From Emticicia sp. C21 (GTDB lineage: Bacteria > Bacteroidota > Bacteroidia > Cytophagales > Spirosomataceae), in assembly GCF_003418935.1 (NCBI RefSeq), contig NZ_QVMT01000001.1, positions 970,063-1,034,062 on the forward strand: a stretch of DNA of 64,000 nucleotides. Reading direction: 5' to 3'. The translations under genes were made by a program, and so were the position numbers. Shown piece by piece: positions 55,091-63,314 of the stretch. How positions within the stretch are numbered: position 1 is the first letter of the stretch; each line of letters opens with the position of its first letter. Under the pieces are notes generated by a model that worked only from the letters and a program-made list of their open reading frames with translations, was not told where the DNA came from and searched no databases.

Positions 55091-55476
55091 AAGAATCTAG
55101 CTCTCAATTCAGGTGTTGGAAGCCTACAGGCATCCATCTTACCCATAAACCGATAGCGGTTTTTAGCTACTATATCATAAACAAAATCACGGATAAACTT
55201 CGGGACTATTTTAAACCCATATAAAAGTTTCCACAGTCCATTCATATGGCGGGCTATTTCTAGTGCCGCGTCAGATTTCTGATAGAGTTTACCGTCTTTC
55301 TCCAGTATCACACTATCAAATTCGGTTATAGAAGTTATGTGGTGCTTTTCTAGAATTTCTCTTCCGGGTTCTGATTGCAAGGCGGCAAATTTAAACAGAC
55401 CTTTCTTGTCTCTGTCAATCAGAAAATTGATGGAGGCATTACAGAAATTACAAACACCATCAAACAGAATTACCAT
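55087..55476 (-). CDS. DCC-family thiol-disulfide oxidoreductase-like protein (129 aa)
   Basis: The protein opens MVILFDGVCNFCNASINF, the DGVCxxC motif that names the DCC (DUF393/YuxK) family, with cysteines at positions 9 and 12. The middle keeps the family's FAALQSEPGREILEKHH segment and the C-terminus a KNRYRFMG block. It has no signal peptide, so it should work in the cytoplasm; the redox activity is predicted from the fold and CxxC pair, and the natural substrate of the family is not settled. It lies four bases past the ccmE stop, on the same strand, and so is probably the last gene of the ccm operon. A thiol-redox protein would fit cytochrome c maturation, but that link is inferred only from position. 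Confidence 0.85.
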   Translation of the reverse strand: MVILFDGVCNFCNASINFLIDRDKKGLFKFAALQSEPGREILEKHHITSITEFDSVILEKDGKLYQKSDAALEIARHMNGLWKLLYGFKIVPKFIRDFVYDIVAKNRYRFMGKMDACRLPTPELRARFL

Positions 55477-55480
55477 GTTT

Positions 55481-55933
55481 TTATGGATTTTGCATCGAAA
55501 CCGCTGGTTTGCTTTCTTCTGCTTCCAGATTATTATTGTTGTATTTCGATGGACATTTTAATAAAATTTGTTCGGCACGGAAAACCTTGTTCTGAATATC
55601 CATGCTACCCACTACCACCACTTTCTCCGATTTATCCAGATCCTGTGGTTTTGGTTGGTTATAAATTACTCTTTCTTCACGATTCAGTGAGTCAATCATC
55701 GTAAATTGAAAACTATTCGGGTCAGCCACAGGGTCATATATCATACCGACAACATTTCCCTGCGCATCTTTCTTTAAACTACCAACTACGTGGATAGACT
55801 TATTGTTTCCATCTTTTGCTAATTCTTCAGCTTCGCTGAACCCAACATAAGTACTGGCGTCTCCCACCGTAGAGATAATAATTCCAACAGCTACCGCAAT
55901 TACTGCCAATGCGATAATATGTGATTTTTTCAT
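55481..55933 (-). CDS. ccmE: Cytochrome c maturation heme chaperone CcmE (150 aa)
   Basis: CcmE holds heme covalently in the periplasm before it is passed to apocytochrome c. Residues 1-20 form the membrane anchor (HIIALAVIAVAVGIII), and the rest is the OB-fold beta-barrel. In E. coli the heme-binding residue is the histidine of an HxxxY motif. Here the place is taken by cysteine: LLKCPSKY, with Cys127 and Tyr131. That CxxxY form is known from archaea and some bacteria. An acidic, serine-rich tail follows. The ATG overlaps the stop of the upstream ccmD-like gene in ATGA, so translation is probably coupled. Confidence 0.9.
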   Translation of the reverse strand: MKKSHIIALAVIAVAVGIIISTVGDASTYVGFSEAEELAKDGNNKSIHVVGSLKKDAQGNVVGMIYDPVADPNSFQFTMIDSLNREERVIYNQPKPQDLDKSEKVVVVGSMDIQNKVFRAEQILLKCPSKYNNNNLEAEESKPAVSMQNP

Positions 55934-56136
55934 AAACCTTTTTCTATTTTACTAATCTTTCTATCTAACAAAACTAAATACCCAATAATTCCCGCAAAAA
56001 CTACAGCAATTACTGCTACAACTACCCAAATCTTCCCGTCTTGACGCATTTTATCAGCCATTTCTACTTCCTGTTGGGCAAATAGATTGGTTGTGAAAAG
56101 GAGTGTCAAGGTTAAAAGTGCTAATATTTTTTTCAT
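55930..56136 (-). CDS. ccmD: CcmD-like small membrane protein (68 aa)
   Basis: This 68-residue protein has an N-terminal signal or anchor helix (KKILALLTLTLLFTTNLFA) and a second hydrophobic segment (IWVVVAVIAVVFAGIIGYLVLLD, about 36-58), ending in a basic tail, RKISKIEKGL. Small proteins of this shape between ccmC and ccmE are usually annotated as CcmD in Bacteroidetes. In E. coli CcmD helps to release heme-loaded CcmE from CcmC in the membrane. The call rests on position and membrane layout; there is no residue motif to check. The ATG at 56136 is preferred to a TTG three codons upstream. It overlaps ccmE by four bases and lies 38 bp after ccmC. Confidence 0.75.
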   Translation of the reverse strand: MKKILALLTLTLLFTTNLFAQQEVEMADKMRQDGKIWVVVAVIAVVFAGIIGYLVLLDRKISKIEKGL

Positions 56137-56174
56137 GTATATCAATATATTTAATCAAAAATTACTCGTTAAAA

Positions 56175-56840
56175 CTAAAACTGCTCAGCTTTCAATCTTT
56201 TAATAACTCTCAGTCTGATTCTTAAACTAGTTATCCAGACACCTAAAAGTGTCCAGCCGATGATAGCCGGGTAGAATACCATTCTTACGCGGTTATCCAT
56301 ATCATATTTACCAAAGGCAGGGTTACCACCATTACCTGGATGCAATGAGTCTGTCAGACGTGGTAATATCCATACCAAAGGCATAAAGGCCGCAAAAGCG
56401 ATAATATTATAAACGGCTGATAAACGACCTCTTTTCTGTTCGTCTTCAAATGAGCTTCTCAGAATGAAATAAGCCGCGTATATTAACAAACCTACTTCAA
56501 CGGCAATCAGTTTCGGGTCTTTTGGTAGTGGGTCGCCCCAGGTATAATTACCCCAAACAGCTCCGGTTGCAAAGCCTAAAACGCCGTACAGCATGGCTGT
56601 ATTGGCAAATTCAGCTGAATATTCATCGTGCGCTATATTTCCACCTCTCAGGTATTTGATCGCAAACCATGCAGAAGCTACCATCAGGGTCATCATACCA
56701 AACCACAAAGGCACATGAAAATAGACATTACGCAGTGTTTCGTTCAGGATAGGCTGGCGAGGAATGGCGCCGATTAGCCCTTGTATAATCGTGTAGAACA
56801 AAATCACTACACAAAGAATTTTCCACCAAGATTGTTTCAT
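56175..56840 (-). CDS. ccmC: Heme exporter/handling protein CcmC (221 aa)
   Basis: A CcmC/CcsA-type integral membrane protein that presents heme to CcmE. Six hydrophobic segments can be seen. The heme-handling signature is the tryptophan-rich periplasmic loop WGNYTWGDPLPKDPKL (about 112-127), a form of the WWD domain, flanked by two histidines: one in YFHVPLWF (about 41) and one in SLHPGNGG (about 169). Length and layout are normal for the family. The start ATG at 56840 lies directly before the first hydrophobic segment. It is in an operon with ccmB upstream (109 bp away) and the ccmD-like gene and ccmE downstream. Confidence 0.92.
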   Translation of the reverse strand: MKQSWWKILCVVILFYTIIQGLIGAIPRQPILNETLRNVYFHVPLWFGMMTLMVASAWFAIKYLRGGNIAHDEYSAEFANTAMLYGVLGFATGAVWGNYTWGDPLPKDPKLIAVEVGLLIYAAYFILRSSFEDEQKRGRLSAVYNIIAFAAFMPLVWILPRLTDSLHPGNGGNPAFGKYDMDNRVRMVFYPAIIGWTLLGVWITSLRIRLRVIKRLKAEQF

Positions 56841-56949
56841 AAGTCAATCGTGAATTAGCGAATGGTGAATTAGCGGCCGCCACACAGCGAATAAATAAGC
56901 TAATTCATATCAGACACTTATTATAATAAAAACAGTTTTTTCAAATTCG

Positions 56950-57612
56950 TTAGCTTCTCCATAAATACGGAAAAAGCAAATAGCTGATACTTACAACTAT
57001 GGCATCAATAGCCAGTAAGATTCCGATTTCGTCATAGCTTGTCTCCCACCCCAGACCGTCCATCGCACTTTTCGATAGCTTGATAATCATCATCAACATC
57101 GGTAGAATAACCGGGAAACTCAGAATAGCCATGAGTGTTGAAGTATTCTCGGCTTTTGAGGCTATTCCAGCTACCATTGTCAGGGAAGTAGAAAAACCTA
57201 TAGACCCTAACAGGATACTTACCAGATACATCGGCAGGTTACCGACCGGATTCCCTAGCATAACCACATAAATCAAAAAACCCAATAACGACAATACTAA
57301 CATCAACAAGGTATTATATATTATCTTAGATATAATAATTCCTTGCGGACTGGCTATCGTATAGTAATAGAGTTGTCTGCCTGCGCCCTCTTGTGTAAAA
57401 CTTTTGGTGATGGAATTAACAGCGGTAAACAATAAAATAATCCAGAAGAGGGTATTCCAGGTAATAGGCTCAATATTGTTAACTTTTAGCGTAAAACTAA
57501 GATAGCACACAAAAACCGTACTGACAATATATAGAAGCATCCCGTTAAGCGCATATTTCTGACGCCATTCTAAACGGATTTCTTTTTCTATAAGTGCTTT
57601 GATTTCTTGCAT
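56950..57612 (-). CDS. ccmB: Heme ABC exporter membrane subunit CcmB (220 aa)
   Basis: CcmB is the membrane subunit of the ABC complex CcmAB, which uses ATP to release heme-loaded CcmE from CcmC. Six hydrophobic segments are present. The family core is recognisable in KSFTQEGAGRQLYYYTIA (a cytosolic loop), IIISKIIYNTLLMLV and NTSTLMAILSFPVILPMLMM. I start it at the ATG at 57612 (MQEIKALIEKEI). The frame continues 14 codons upstream to a GTG, but a TACCTTTG promoter box at 57659-57652 would then lie at or over the start. The ATPase partner ccmA is not in the window. It is the first gene of the ccm operon here. Confidence 0.9.
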   Translation of the reverse strand: MQEIKALIEKEIRLEWRQKYALNGMLLYIVSTVFVCYLSFTLKVNNIEPITWNTLFWIILLFTAVNSITKSFTQEGAGRQLYYYTIASPQGIIISKIIYNTLLMLVLSLLGFLIYVVMLGNPVGNLPMYLVSILLGSIGFSTSLTMVAGIASKAENTSTLMAILSFPVILPMLMMIIKLSKSAMDGLGWETSYDEIGILLAIDAIVVSISYLLFPYLWRS

Positions 57613-57654
57613 GTACTGAACCACGATTGCCTTGTCGTACCTATCGTGGGGCAA

Positions 57655-57962
57655 AGGTACTATGCAAACGATTAGGATTTTATGATTTTAATTCTTTTTT
57701 TAAAGTTTTTGCTTAAGAATTTTTATATCCAATAGCTTACTTTCAAAGTAAAACAGTAAAAAACTAATTATAGCTACAAAGTACACTATAGACATGATGC
57801 TATACAATTGGTTTATCAACTGATTGAGTAAATTATGGTATCCCCTGTATTTTACGTTAAATGAATTGCGGCCCTTTATGACAGTATTGTTAAAAATCAT
57901 TTTTATTTCCGAACAAAAACTAGTAAACTTGCGTTTTATTTAAAATTATTCTAAATAAGGAA
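57655..57962. other. Intergenic region between ccmB and feoA
   Basis: This 308-bp gap lies between divergent operons. Its left edge holds the ccmB promoter box (57652-57659), its right edge the palindrome before feoA. Between them I see only AT-rich DNA and a minus-strand 66-codon frame with one hydrophobic stretch, for which there is too little evidence to call a gene. Confidence 0.5.
57936..57958 (+). promoter_or_regulatory. Candidate metal-responsive operator before feoA
   Basis: A 23-bp near-perfect palindrome, TTATTTA-AAATTATTC-TAAATAA, ends four bases before the feoA start codon. Only one symmetric pair mismatches. AT-rich palindromes of this size bind Fur or DtxR-family metal repressors, and the position before an iron-uptake operon fits. 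Which family binds it cannot be told from the sequence. Confidence 0.5.
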
Positions 57963-58208
57963 ATGGTAAAATTTCCCGAAAAAACTGTTGCAGACCTAAA
58001 CATCGGAGAGAAAGGGATTATTAATACTTTCAAAGACCCAGCTATGTCGTTGAAATTATTAGAGATGGGTTGTTTGCCCGGAACTGAAGTAACATTAGAT
58101 TTCATTGCTCCATTAGGTTGCCCCGTAGGTATAAGAGTGGCGGGATATCATCTTTCTCTAAGAAAACGTGAGGCGGCAACTATCGTATTAAAACCCAATC
58201 AGGCATAA
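57963..58208 (+). CDS. feoA: Ferrous iron transport protein FeoA (81 aa)
   Basis: A small cytoplasmic SH3-like protein that assists the FeoB iron channel. The family pattern is clear: KTVADLNIGEKGII at the start, the LKLLEMGCLPGTEVTL core and the SLRKREAATIVL end. Length is normal. The ATG at 57963 follows an AT-rich palindrome that may be its operator. feoB begins 39 bp downstream on the same strand, so the two genes form an operon. No feoC-like gene is seen after feoB. Confidence 0.93.
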   Translation: MVKFPEKTVADLNIGEKGIINTFKDPAMSLKLLEMGCLPGTEVTLDFIAPLGCPVGIRVAGYHLSLRKREAATIVLKPNQA

Positions 58209-58247
58209 GACAACCAATGGCTTGATTATTAAAATTCTGGATTTAAT

Positions 58248-60356
58248 GTGAAAGAGAAAAAAGTTATAGCCCTGCTGGGTAATCCTAATGCAGGTAAGTC
58301 TTCTTTATTTAATCAACTGACGGGACTCCGACAAAAAATCGGGAACTTCCCCGGTGTTACGGTTGATAAAAAAATAGGCTTCTGCCGTTTAGATGCCAAA
58401 ACTGATATTGAAATTCTTGACTTACCCGGTACTTATAGTATTTACCCTAATTCGTTGGACGAACAGGTTGTATTAGAAGTATTGGCGAATCCTCAACACC
58501 CTGAATATCCTGATGTAGCCGTAGTAGTAGCCGATGCCTCAAACCTGAAACGCAATATGCTATTGTTTGAGCAGGTAAGCGATTTAGGAATCCCAACGAT
58601 TCTCGCCCTGAATATGCTGGATGTAGCGGAGGAAATGGGCATTTCCATTAATTCGGGTAAACTTTCAAAAATACTGGGTGTGCCGGTAGTAGAGTTAAAC
58701 GCCCGTCAGGGTATTGGGATCGATGGTTTGAAATATACGATTCTGAACCAACTTGAATCGAAAAAGACACACGTTAATCCGCCTATTCTTGATGAAAAAT
58801 CGGAAGTTATAGCCTCTGAGGTTCGCAAGAAATATAATATTTCCAATAAATACCTGGCCATGCAATATGCGGCTCAGTCGCCTAAGATGATGTTTCTAGG
58901 TGATGATGCCCAGAAGGACCTACAGGCGTTGGTGGAGAAATACAACTTCAATGCTGATGCTTTTCAATCAGCCGAAACTATAGACCGTTATCATGACATT
59001 AGTGGCACACTGACTCAAGTAATCCATGAAACAGGTGAACAGAAAGAAACGATCTCAGAGAAAATCGATAAAATATTGCTCCATCGTATCTGGGGATACG
59101 CCATTTTCTTAAGCATTCTGTTCCTGATTTTTCAATCCGTTTTCTCACTGGCTGAATATCCGATGGATTTGATTGATGGAAGTGTAGCTGGGTTGAATGA
59201 TTGGCTGAAATCGGTGTTACCTGACAGTGTTTTAGTAAGTCTATTAACCGATGGATTAATTGCCGGCGTGGGCGGTGTGGTTATCTTTATTCCACAGATT
59301 GCCTTTTTATTTGCTTTTATATCGATTCTGGAAGAGTCGGGCTACATGGCGCGGGTGGTAGTTTTAATGGATAAACTCATTCGTCGTTTTGGTATGAGCG
59401 GGAAATCGGTAGTCCCATTGATTTCAAGTATGGCCTGTGCCGTACCTGCTATTATGTCGGCTCGCACGATCGGTAGCTGGAAAGACCGCCTGATTACCAT
59501 TATGGTTACACCATTAATGAGTTGTTCTGCCAGATTACCTATTTATACAATTCTGATAGCCTTAGTGGTGCCGGATACCAAAGTATTAGGTATTTTCAAC
59601 CTGCAAGGCATTGCTTTGATGGGCTTATATCTTTTAGGTTTCTTCTCTGCTCTGGTAGCAGGCTGGATTATGAAACTGATTCTGCAATCGAAAGAACGAA
59701 GTTACTTTATCATGGAATTGCCTACCTACAAAATGCCACGTTGGAAACAGGTAGGGTTTATGATTCTGGAAAAAGTAAAAACTTTTGTTTTTGAAGCCGG
59801 AAAAGTAATTGTGGCTATTTCGATATTATTGTGGGTACTGGCTTCTTATGGCCCGGGCAGTGAAATGGAGCAGGCCGAGAAACAGGTGATTGCTGCCAAT
59901 CCAACCCAGACGCAAGAAGAATTGGCTTCAAAAATAGCCTCTGTGAGATTGGAAAGTTCTTATGCAGGACATTTCGGTAAATTCATTGAGCCTGCTATTG
60001 CACCCTTAGGCTACGACTGGAAAATCGGTATTGCCTTGATTACTTCTTTTGCCGCCCGTGAGGTATTTGTAGGAACGGTTTCAACCATTTATAGCATTGG
60101 AGCTGACCCGGAAGACGAGTCGACCATTAAAGAAAGACTACGCAATGAGGTGAATGCCAATACGGGTCAAAAGACTTTTTCGATAGCTACTTCGTTTTCA
60201 TTACTGATATTTTATGTATTTGCCATGATGTGTATGAGTACCATTGCCACGGTTTATCGTGAAACCAAAGGCTGGAAATGGCCGCTTATTCAGTTGGGTT
60301 ATATGTCGGTGCTGGCTTATGTGGCGGCATTGGTAGTTTATCAGGTTTTGAAATAA
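58248..60356 (+). CDS. feoB: Ferrous iron transporter FeoB (702 aa)
   Basis: FeoB imports ferrous iron across the inner membrane with an N-terminal GTPase domain. G-protein motifs are intact: G1 GNPNAGKS (11-18), G2 threonine in FPGVTVD (Thr38), G3 DLPG (58-61) and G4 NMLD (121-124). A helical linker leads to the membrane part (from about 280), with the two gate motifs carrying LISSMACAVPAIMSART and SFAAREVFVGTVST. Length is normal for the family. The start codon is GTG at 58248: an ATG two bases earlier is directly followed by a stop, and the first internal methionine lies far beyond the G1 motif. It forms an operon with feoA. Confidence 0.96.
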   Translation: MKEKKVIALLGNPNAGKSSLFNQLTGLRQKIGNFPGVTVDKKIGFCRLDAKTDIEILDLPGTYSIYPNSLDEQVVLEVLANPQHPEYPDVAVVVADASNLKRNMLLFEQVSDLGIPTILALNMLDVAEEMGISINSGKLSKILGVPVVELNARQGIGIDGLKYTILNQLESKKTHVNPPILDEKSEVIASEVRKKYNISNKYLAMQYAAQSPKMMFLGDDAQKDLQALVEKYNFNADAFQSAETIDRYHDISGTLTQVIHETGEQKETISEKIDKILLHRIWGYAIFLSILFLIFQSVFSLAEYPMDLIDGSVAGLNDWLKSVLPDSVLVSLLTDGLIAGVGGVVIFIPQIAFLFAFISILEESGYMARVVVLMDKLIRRFGMSGKSVVPLISSMACAVPAIMSARTIGSWKDRLITIMVTPLMSCSARLPIYTILIALVVPDTKVLGIFNLQGIALMGLYLLGFFSALVAGWIMKLILQSKERSYFIMELPTYKMPRWKQVGFMILEKVKTFVFEAGKVIVAISILLWVLASYGPGSEMEQAEKQVIAANPTQTQEELASKIASVRLESSYAGHFGKFIEPAIAPLGYDWKIGIALITSFAAREVFVGTVSTIYSIGADPEDESTIKERLRNEVNANTGQKTFSIATSFSLLIFYVFAMMCMSTIATVYRETKGWKWPLIQLGYMSVLAYVAALVVYQVLK

Positions 60357-60456
60357 AACTTTTTCTCAAACATTTGCGTTTGCTTCTCACATGACTTCCT
60401 GAAACCAGTTCGGGAGGTTTCATATTTTTCCATAATTTTGCATTTTAATAGAGTTG

Positions 60457-60549
60457 TGCCACAATGTACACCAGGGGCATAGGACACCTAGTCGATGTGA
60501 CCGAATAGTAATAATTGTGAAACAGTGCTACATAGTGTACATTGTGGCA
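60457..60549. repeat. 93-bp element bounded by a perfect 15-bp inverted repeat
   Basis: TGCCACAATGTACAC (60457-60471) and GTGTACATTGTGGCA (60535-60549) are exact inverted copies enclosing 63 bases that contain GTC-GATGT-GAC and other short complementary stretches. It lies between feoB and the GroES-like gene, 39 bp before the latter. It is too widely spaced for an ordinary terminator. It could be a structured RNA leader, a miniature mobile element or a two-site operator. Confidence 0.6.
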
Positions 60550-60588
60550 AAAATATATTTAGTCTAATCCCATTTATTTTCATCATTT

Positions 60589-60966
60589 ATGATTGGCGTA
60601 ACAGCAGATAACAAATTAAAAAGACTGATTGTAGTAGGCGATAAAGTGTTGGTAAAACCAAATAATCCTTCTGACAAAACCAATTCGGGTTTATACCTTC
60701 CCCCTACCGTAACCGAAAAAGAAGAAGTGCAAACAGGCTACATCATTAAGGTTGGGCCGGGCTACCCGTTACCGCAACAAACCGAAGACGAGCCCTGGAA
60801 AGAAACCGAAGAAAAGGTAAAATATATGCCTCTACAGGCGCAAGAGGGTGATTTGGCTATTTACTTACAGCGCCATGCCATTGAGGTAATGTATGAGGGC
60901 GAAAAATATGTTATTCTACCTCAGGCGTCTATTCTGATGTTAGAACGTTTTGAAGATTTAGCTTAA
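60589..60966 (+). CDS. GroES-like co-chaperonin family protein (125 aa)
   Basis: The protein carries the GroES/Cpn10 pattern: GDKVLVKPNNPSDKTNSGLYLP near the start, EVQTGYIIKVGPG in the middle and YVILPQASILMLERF at the end. It is longer than standard GroES (about 97 residues) because of an extra segment, YPLPQQTEDEPWKETEEKV, where the family normally has a short loop. The usual mobile-loop motif that contacts GroEL is replaced by a TEKEEVQ stretch. No groEL lies next to it, whereas the main groES usually sits in a groESL operon, so this is likely an accessory paralogue. It is cytoplasmic. Its stop overlaps the stop of the convergent thioredoxin-like gene. Confidence 0.85.
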   Translation: MIGVTADNKLKRLIVVGDKVLVKPNNPSDKTNSGLYLPPTVTEKEEVQTGYIIKVGPGYPLPQQTEDEPWKETEEKVKYMPLQAQEGDLAIYLQRHAIEVMYEGEKYVILPQASILMLERFEDLA

Positions 60967-61388
60967 TTTGTCGTCGCGCGTTTAGCGGCAAAATCAGCTT
61001 CGTCCATTAACATCTGCGAGGGCATTACACCCTCTATTCGATGGAGAACTTTTCCTTCGGGAGCAATAAACAGGTAAGTGGGGTAAGCCCCTACTTTATA
61101 AAGATTTCTGACTACCTGTCCCTCGGAAGTATCTCCATCGACTTTAAAATTGACAAATTGCTTATTGAATTTCTCTACCACACGGGCATCGGCAAAAGTA
61201 TGCTCGTCCATCCACTTACATGGCCCGCACCAGGTGGCATACACATCTACAAAAATAATCTGATTTTTAGCTTTGGCATCTGCCAATATCTGCTGCATAC
61301 TTCTTTCCTGCCCTTTGATAAATTTCATTTGAGCGTGAGCAAAGTTTAGGTTTCCAAGTAATAATATCCAGACCAGGTGATTCTTCAT
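60963..61388 (-). CDS. Exported thioredoxin-fold protein (141 aa)
   Basis: A signal peptide (1-19, ending NFAHA) precedes a thioredoxin fold with the active site ATWCGPCKWMDEHTF (Cys54 and Cys57). The cis-proline loop GAYPTYLFI is present near residue 105. This is the layout of the short periplasmic thioredoxin-like (Thioredoxin_7) group, which reduces or isomerises disulfides outside the cytoplasm. The WCGPC motif is that of a reductant. It stands alone, convergent with the GroES-like gene and overlapping it by four bases. Its substrate is unknown; the cysteine-rich giants at the other end of the window are possible clients in the same cell compartment, but that is speculation. Confidence 0.9.
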   Translation of the reverse strand: MKNHLVWILLLGNLNFAHAQMKFIKGQERSMQQILADAKAKNQIIFVDVYATWCGPCKWMDEHTFADARVVEKFNKQFVNFKVDGDTSEGQVVRNLYKVGAYPTYLFIAPEGKVLHRIEGVMPSQMLMDEADFAAKRATTN

Positions 61389-61434
61389 ATGGCTTTGTAT
61401 AATTTTACAAAGCTAATGAAAATATTTACCATTT

Positions 61435-61580
61435 GTAGAGACGACTTTTAGGCGTCTCCATTGGTATTTCAATAGGAGTATAATTCTTTATTCTTTCAAT
61501 ACTTTGCCCTAAATTCGCTTTTTTAAATAGACAGACCCTTGGAGACGTATCGCAATCGCGTGGCGAACCGACGTCTCTAC
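61435..61580. repeat. BIME-like nested inverted repeats
   Basis: GTAGAGACG (61435-61443) and CGTCTCTAC (61572-61580) are inverted copies, and inside them CGTCTCCA (61453-61460) pairs with TGGAGACG (61540-61547). The same GAGACG core thus occurs four times in alternating direction, as in bacterial interspersed mosaic elements. It fills most of the gap between the thioredoxin-like and serine hydrolase genes. Confidence 0.55.
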
Positions 61581-61596
61581 GAAAAAAACATTCTAA

Positions 61597-63240
61597 TCAC
61601 CGCACCACCGAAGGTAAAATATATTCCTGCATCATTCTATCAACCTGTGAATGACCATACGGGCGGTTGTAGGCTTTGGCTGTAATGACTACTGTTAACG
61701 GATAATCTTTGAAGACATAGATTTTGCTTCCGCCATTACCTGCACAATAGAATGTTTCATAATCTTTACCGTTGACAGTAAAGGTTTTGTTCCAGAATAA
61801 ATAGCCATAATACTCATTAATTCTGCCCGGAATAGGTAGGTATCTGGTAAAGGATTTGTCGACCCAGTTTTGAGGAATAATCTGTTTCCCATTCCATTTG
61901 CCTTTTTGCTGGTAAAGCTGTCCATATCTGGCATAACCTAAAGCTGACAGCTTTAAACCTCCGGCTGTGTTTACTACCTTTTGTGGAGTATATTGCCATT
62001 CGTAGTTTTTAATGCCTAAAGGAGCAAAAAGTTTTTTATCCGCATACTTTTCCAGACTTTCAGGTACTGATTTGTTGAGGATATCGCCCAATAAAACCAC
62101 ACCTACAGTAAAATAATCCCATTGCTTACCGCTGACTTTCTTGTCGTCCATTCCTAAATCCAGCCCAAATTTTACCCAGTTATCAGTCGGATACATATTT
62201 TCCTCATTGCCCGGAGAAGCACCATCGCTATCAGAGCCATTAAAAGCCGAACTCATTCTGAGTAAGTCCTTAATTTTTATACTATCCTTTTTAGGGCTAT
62301 AATTGGCATACTTCTTTAAATCATAAAATTGGTCCAGCGTCTGGTTTTCGTCTTTGATATAGCCTTCACCAATAGCAATGCCCATCATGGTAGAGGTAAA
62401 CGACTTACCCACAGAACGGGTATCGTGCAAAGTGCCTCTATCAGCCTTATTAAAGTACTCTTCCAGAAGCAGTTTACCATCTTTTATCACAACAACGCTT
62501 GAAATCTCTTTCAACTTATTAATGGCAATCAGTCTGTTCATTTCCTCAATCTTTGATACGTCAATAGAAGCCTTTGAAACCTCCCAGCCTGAATTTGGTT
62601 GAATCGGCTGTACAGCTATCTGCTCCCGTGTAAGTTCGGGCGTTTTAATAATGAGTTTGATTTCTCCCTGCGCAATCAAATCTCCTACTTTTACTTCTTC
62701 TCCTAATTTGATATAAGGGCGCATTTCTAATCTGAACTGATGTGTTCCATCGGTAAGAGCATCTTCGCCACCTCTCAGCATGAATCGGTTAAACATATAA
62801 ACCGCCCACCAGTCTTCTCCTTTTGAGGTAGTTATGGGTACTCTAAAGGTCGTAGTCGTATGCTTTTTCAAGCCTGCACCGTGATGCAGATTTTCTTTGT
62901 AGATAAGTTTGCCATCGACATAAAAAGAAAACTGATAATTACCTTTTGTAATGATTTCGTCGGCCAGAATATCTGGTGCTAGTTGGTGTAGATAATTGGT
63001 GATTGAATTACCCAGAAATGGTCTGATGCTCAAATCAGATACATATTTCAGCTCAAAACTGGTCAGGAAATCACTTTCTTTTAATTGGTCGATAGGAATA
63101 TCGCTCGGCAGAAAGGCAATTCGCCCGACATTGGCCTTGTGTAAAGGATTAACAAAACCATCGGTTTGAACAATATCTTTGATTTGTGCGCTTGCAGTGG
63201 CAGCGTAGAAAGTAAATAAGATTAAGAGTAGCTTTTTCAT
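61597..63240 (-). CDS. Exported serine hydrolase, class C beta-lactamase family, with N-terminal extension (547 aa)
   Basis: A signal peptide (1-19, ending ATASA) is followed by an extra N-terminal beta-rich domain (about 20-215) not found in plain members, and then the serine hydrolase fold (about 225-547). The nucleophile motif is SVGK (Ser276, Lys279). The second motif, usually YxN, reads YFT (Tyr376), and the third, usually HxG or KTG, is represented by GNGGSKIY. Supporting family blocks are AGGLKLSALGYARYGQLY and PNPWVDKSF-like IIPQNWVDKSF. Family members act as peptidases, esterases or beta-lactamases; a penicillin-hydrolysing role is not implied. The AraC regulator gene lies 74 bp upstream on the same strand and could be co-transcribed with it or control it. 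Confidence 0.88.
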   Translation of the reverse strand: MKKLLLILFTFYAATASAQIKDIVQTDGFVNPLHKANVGRIAFLPSDIPIDQLKESDFLTSFELKYVSDLSIRPFLGNSITNYLHQLAPDILADEIITKGNYQFSFYVDGKLIYKENLHHGAGLKKHTTTTFRVPITTSKGEDWWAVYMFNRFMLRGGEDALTDGTHQFRLEMRPYIKLGEEVKVGDLIAQGEIKLIIKTPELTREQIAVQPIQPNSGWEVSKASIDVSKIEEMNRLIAINKLKEISSVVVIKDGKLLLEEYFNKADRGTLHDTRSVGKSFTSTMMGIAIGEGYIKDENQTLDQFYDLKKYANYSPKKDSIKIKDLLRMSSAFNGSDSDGASPGNEENMYPTDNWVKFGLDLGMDDKKVSGKQWDYFTVGVVLLGDILNKSVPESLEKYADKKLFAPLGIKNYEWQYTPQKVVNTAGGLKLSALGYARYGQLYQQKGKWNGKQIIPQNWVDKSFTRYLPIPGRINEYYGYLFWNKTFTVNGKDYETFYCAGNGGSKIYVFKDYPLTVVITAKAYNRPYGHSQVDRMMQEYILPSVVR

Positions 63241-63314
63241 TTTTCATTTTATTTTGAATTACAAAGGTACACATCTCCTAATCTCAAAAAATAGAACAGA
63301 ATTAACATCAGGTG

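Noticed and set aside
57700-57900. Minus-strand 66-codon frame with one hydrophobic stretch between ccmB and feoA
   Set aside because: It has a membrane-like segment but no recognisable family and no neighbour support, and AT-rich gaps often hold such frames.
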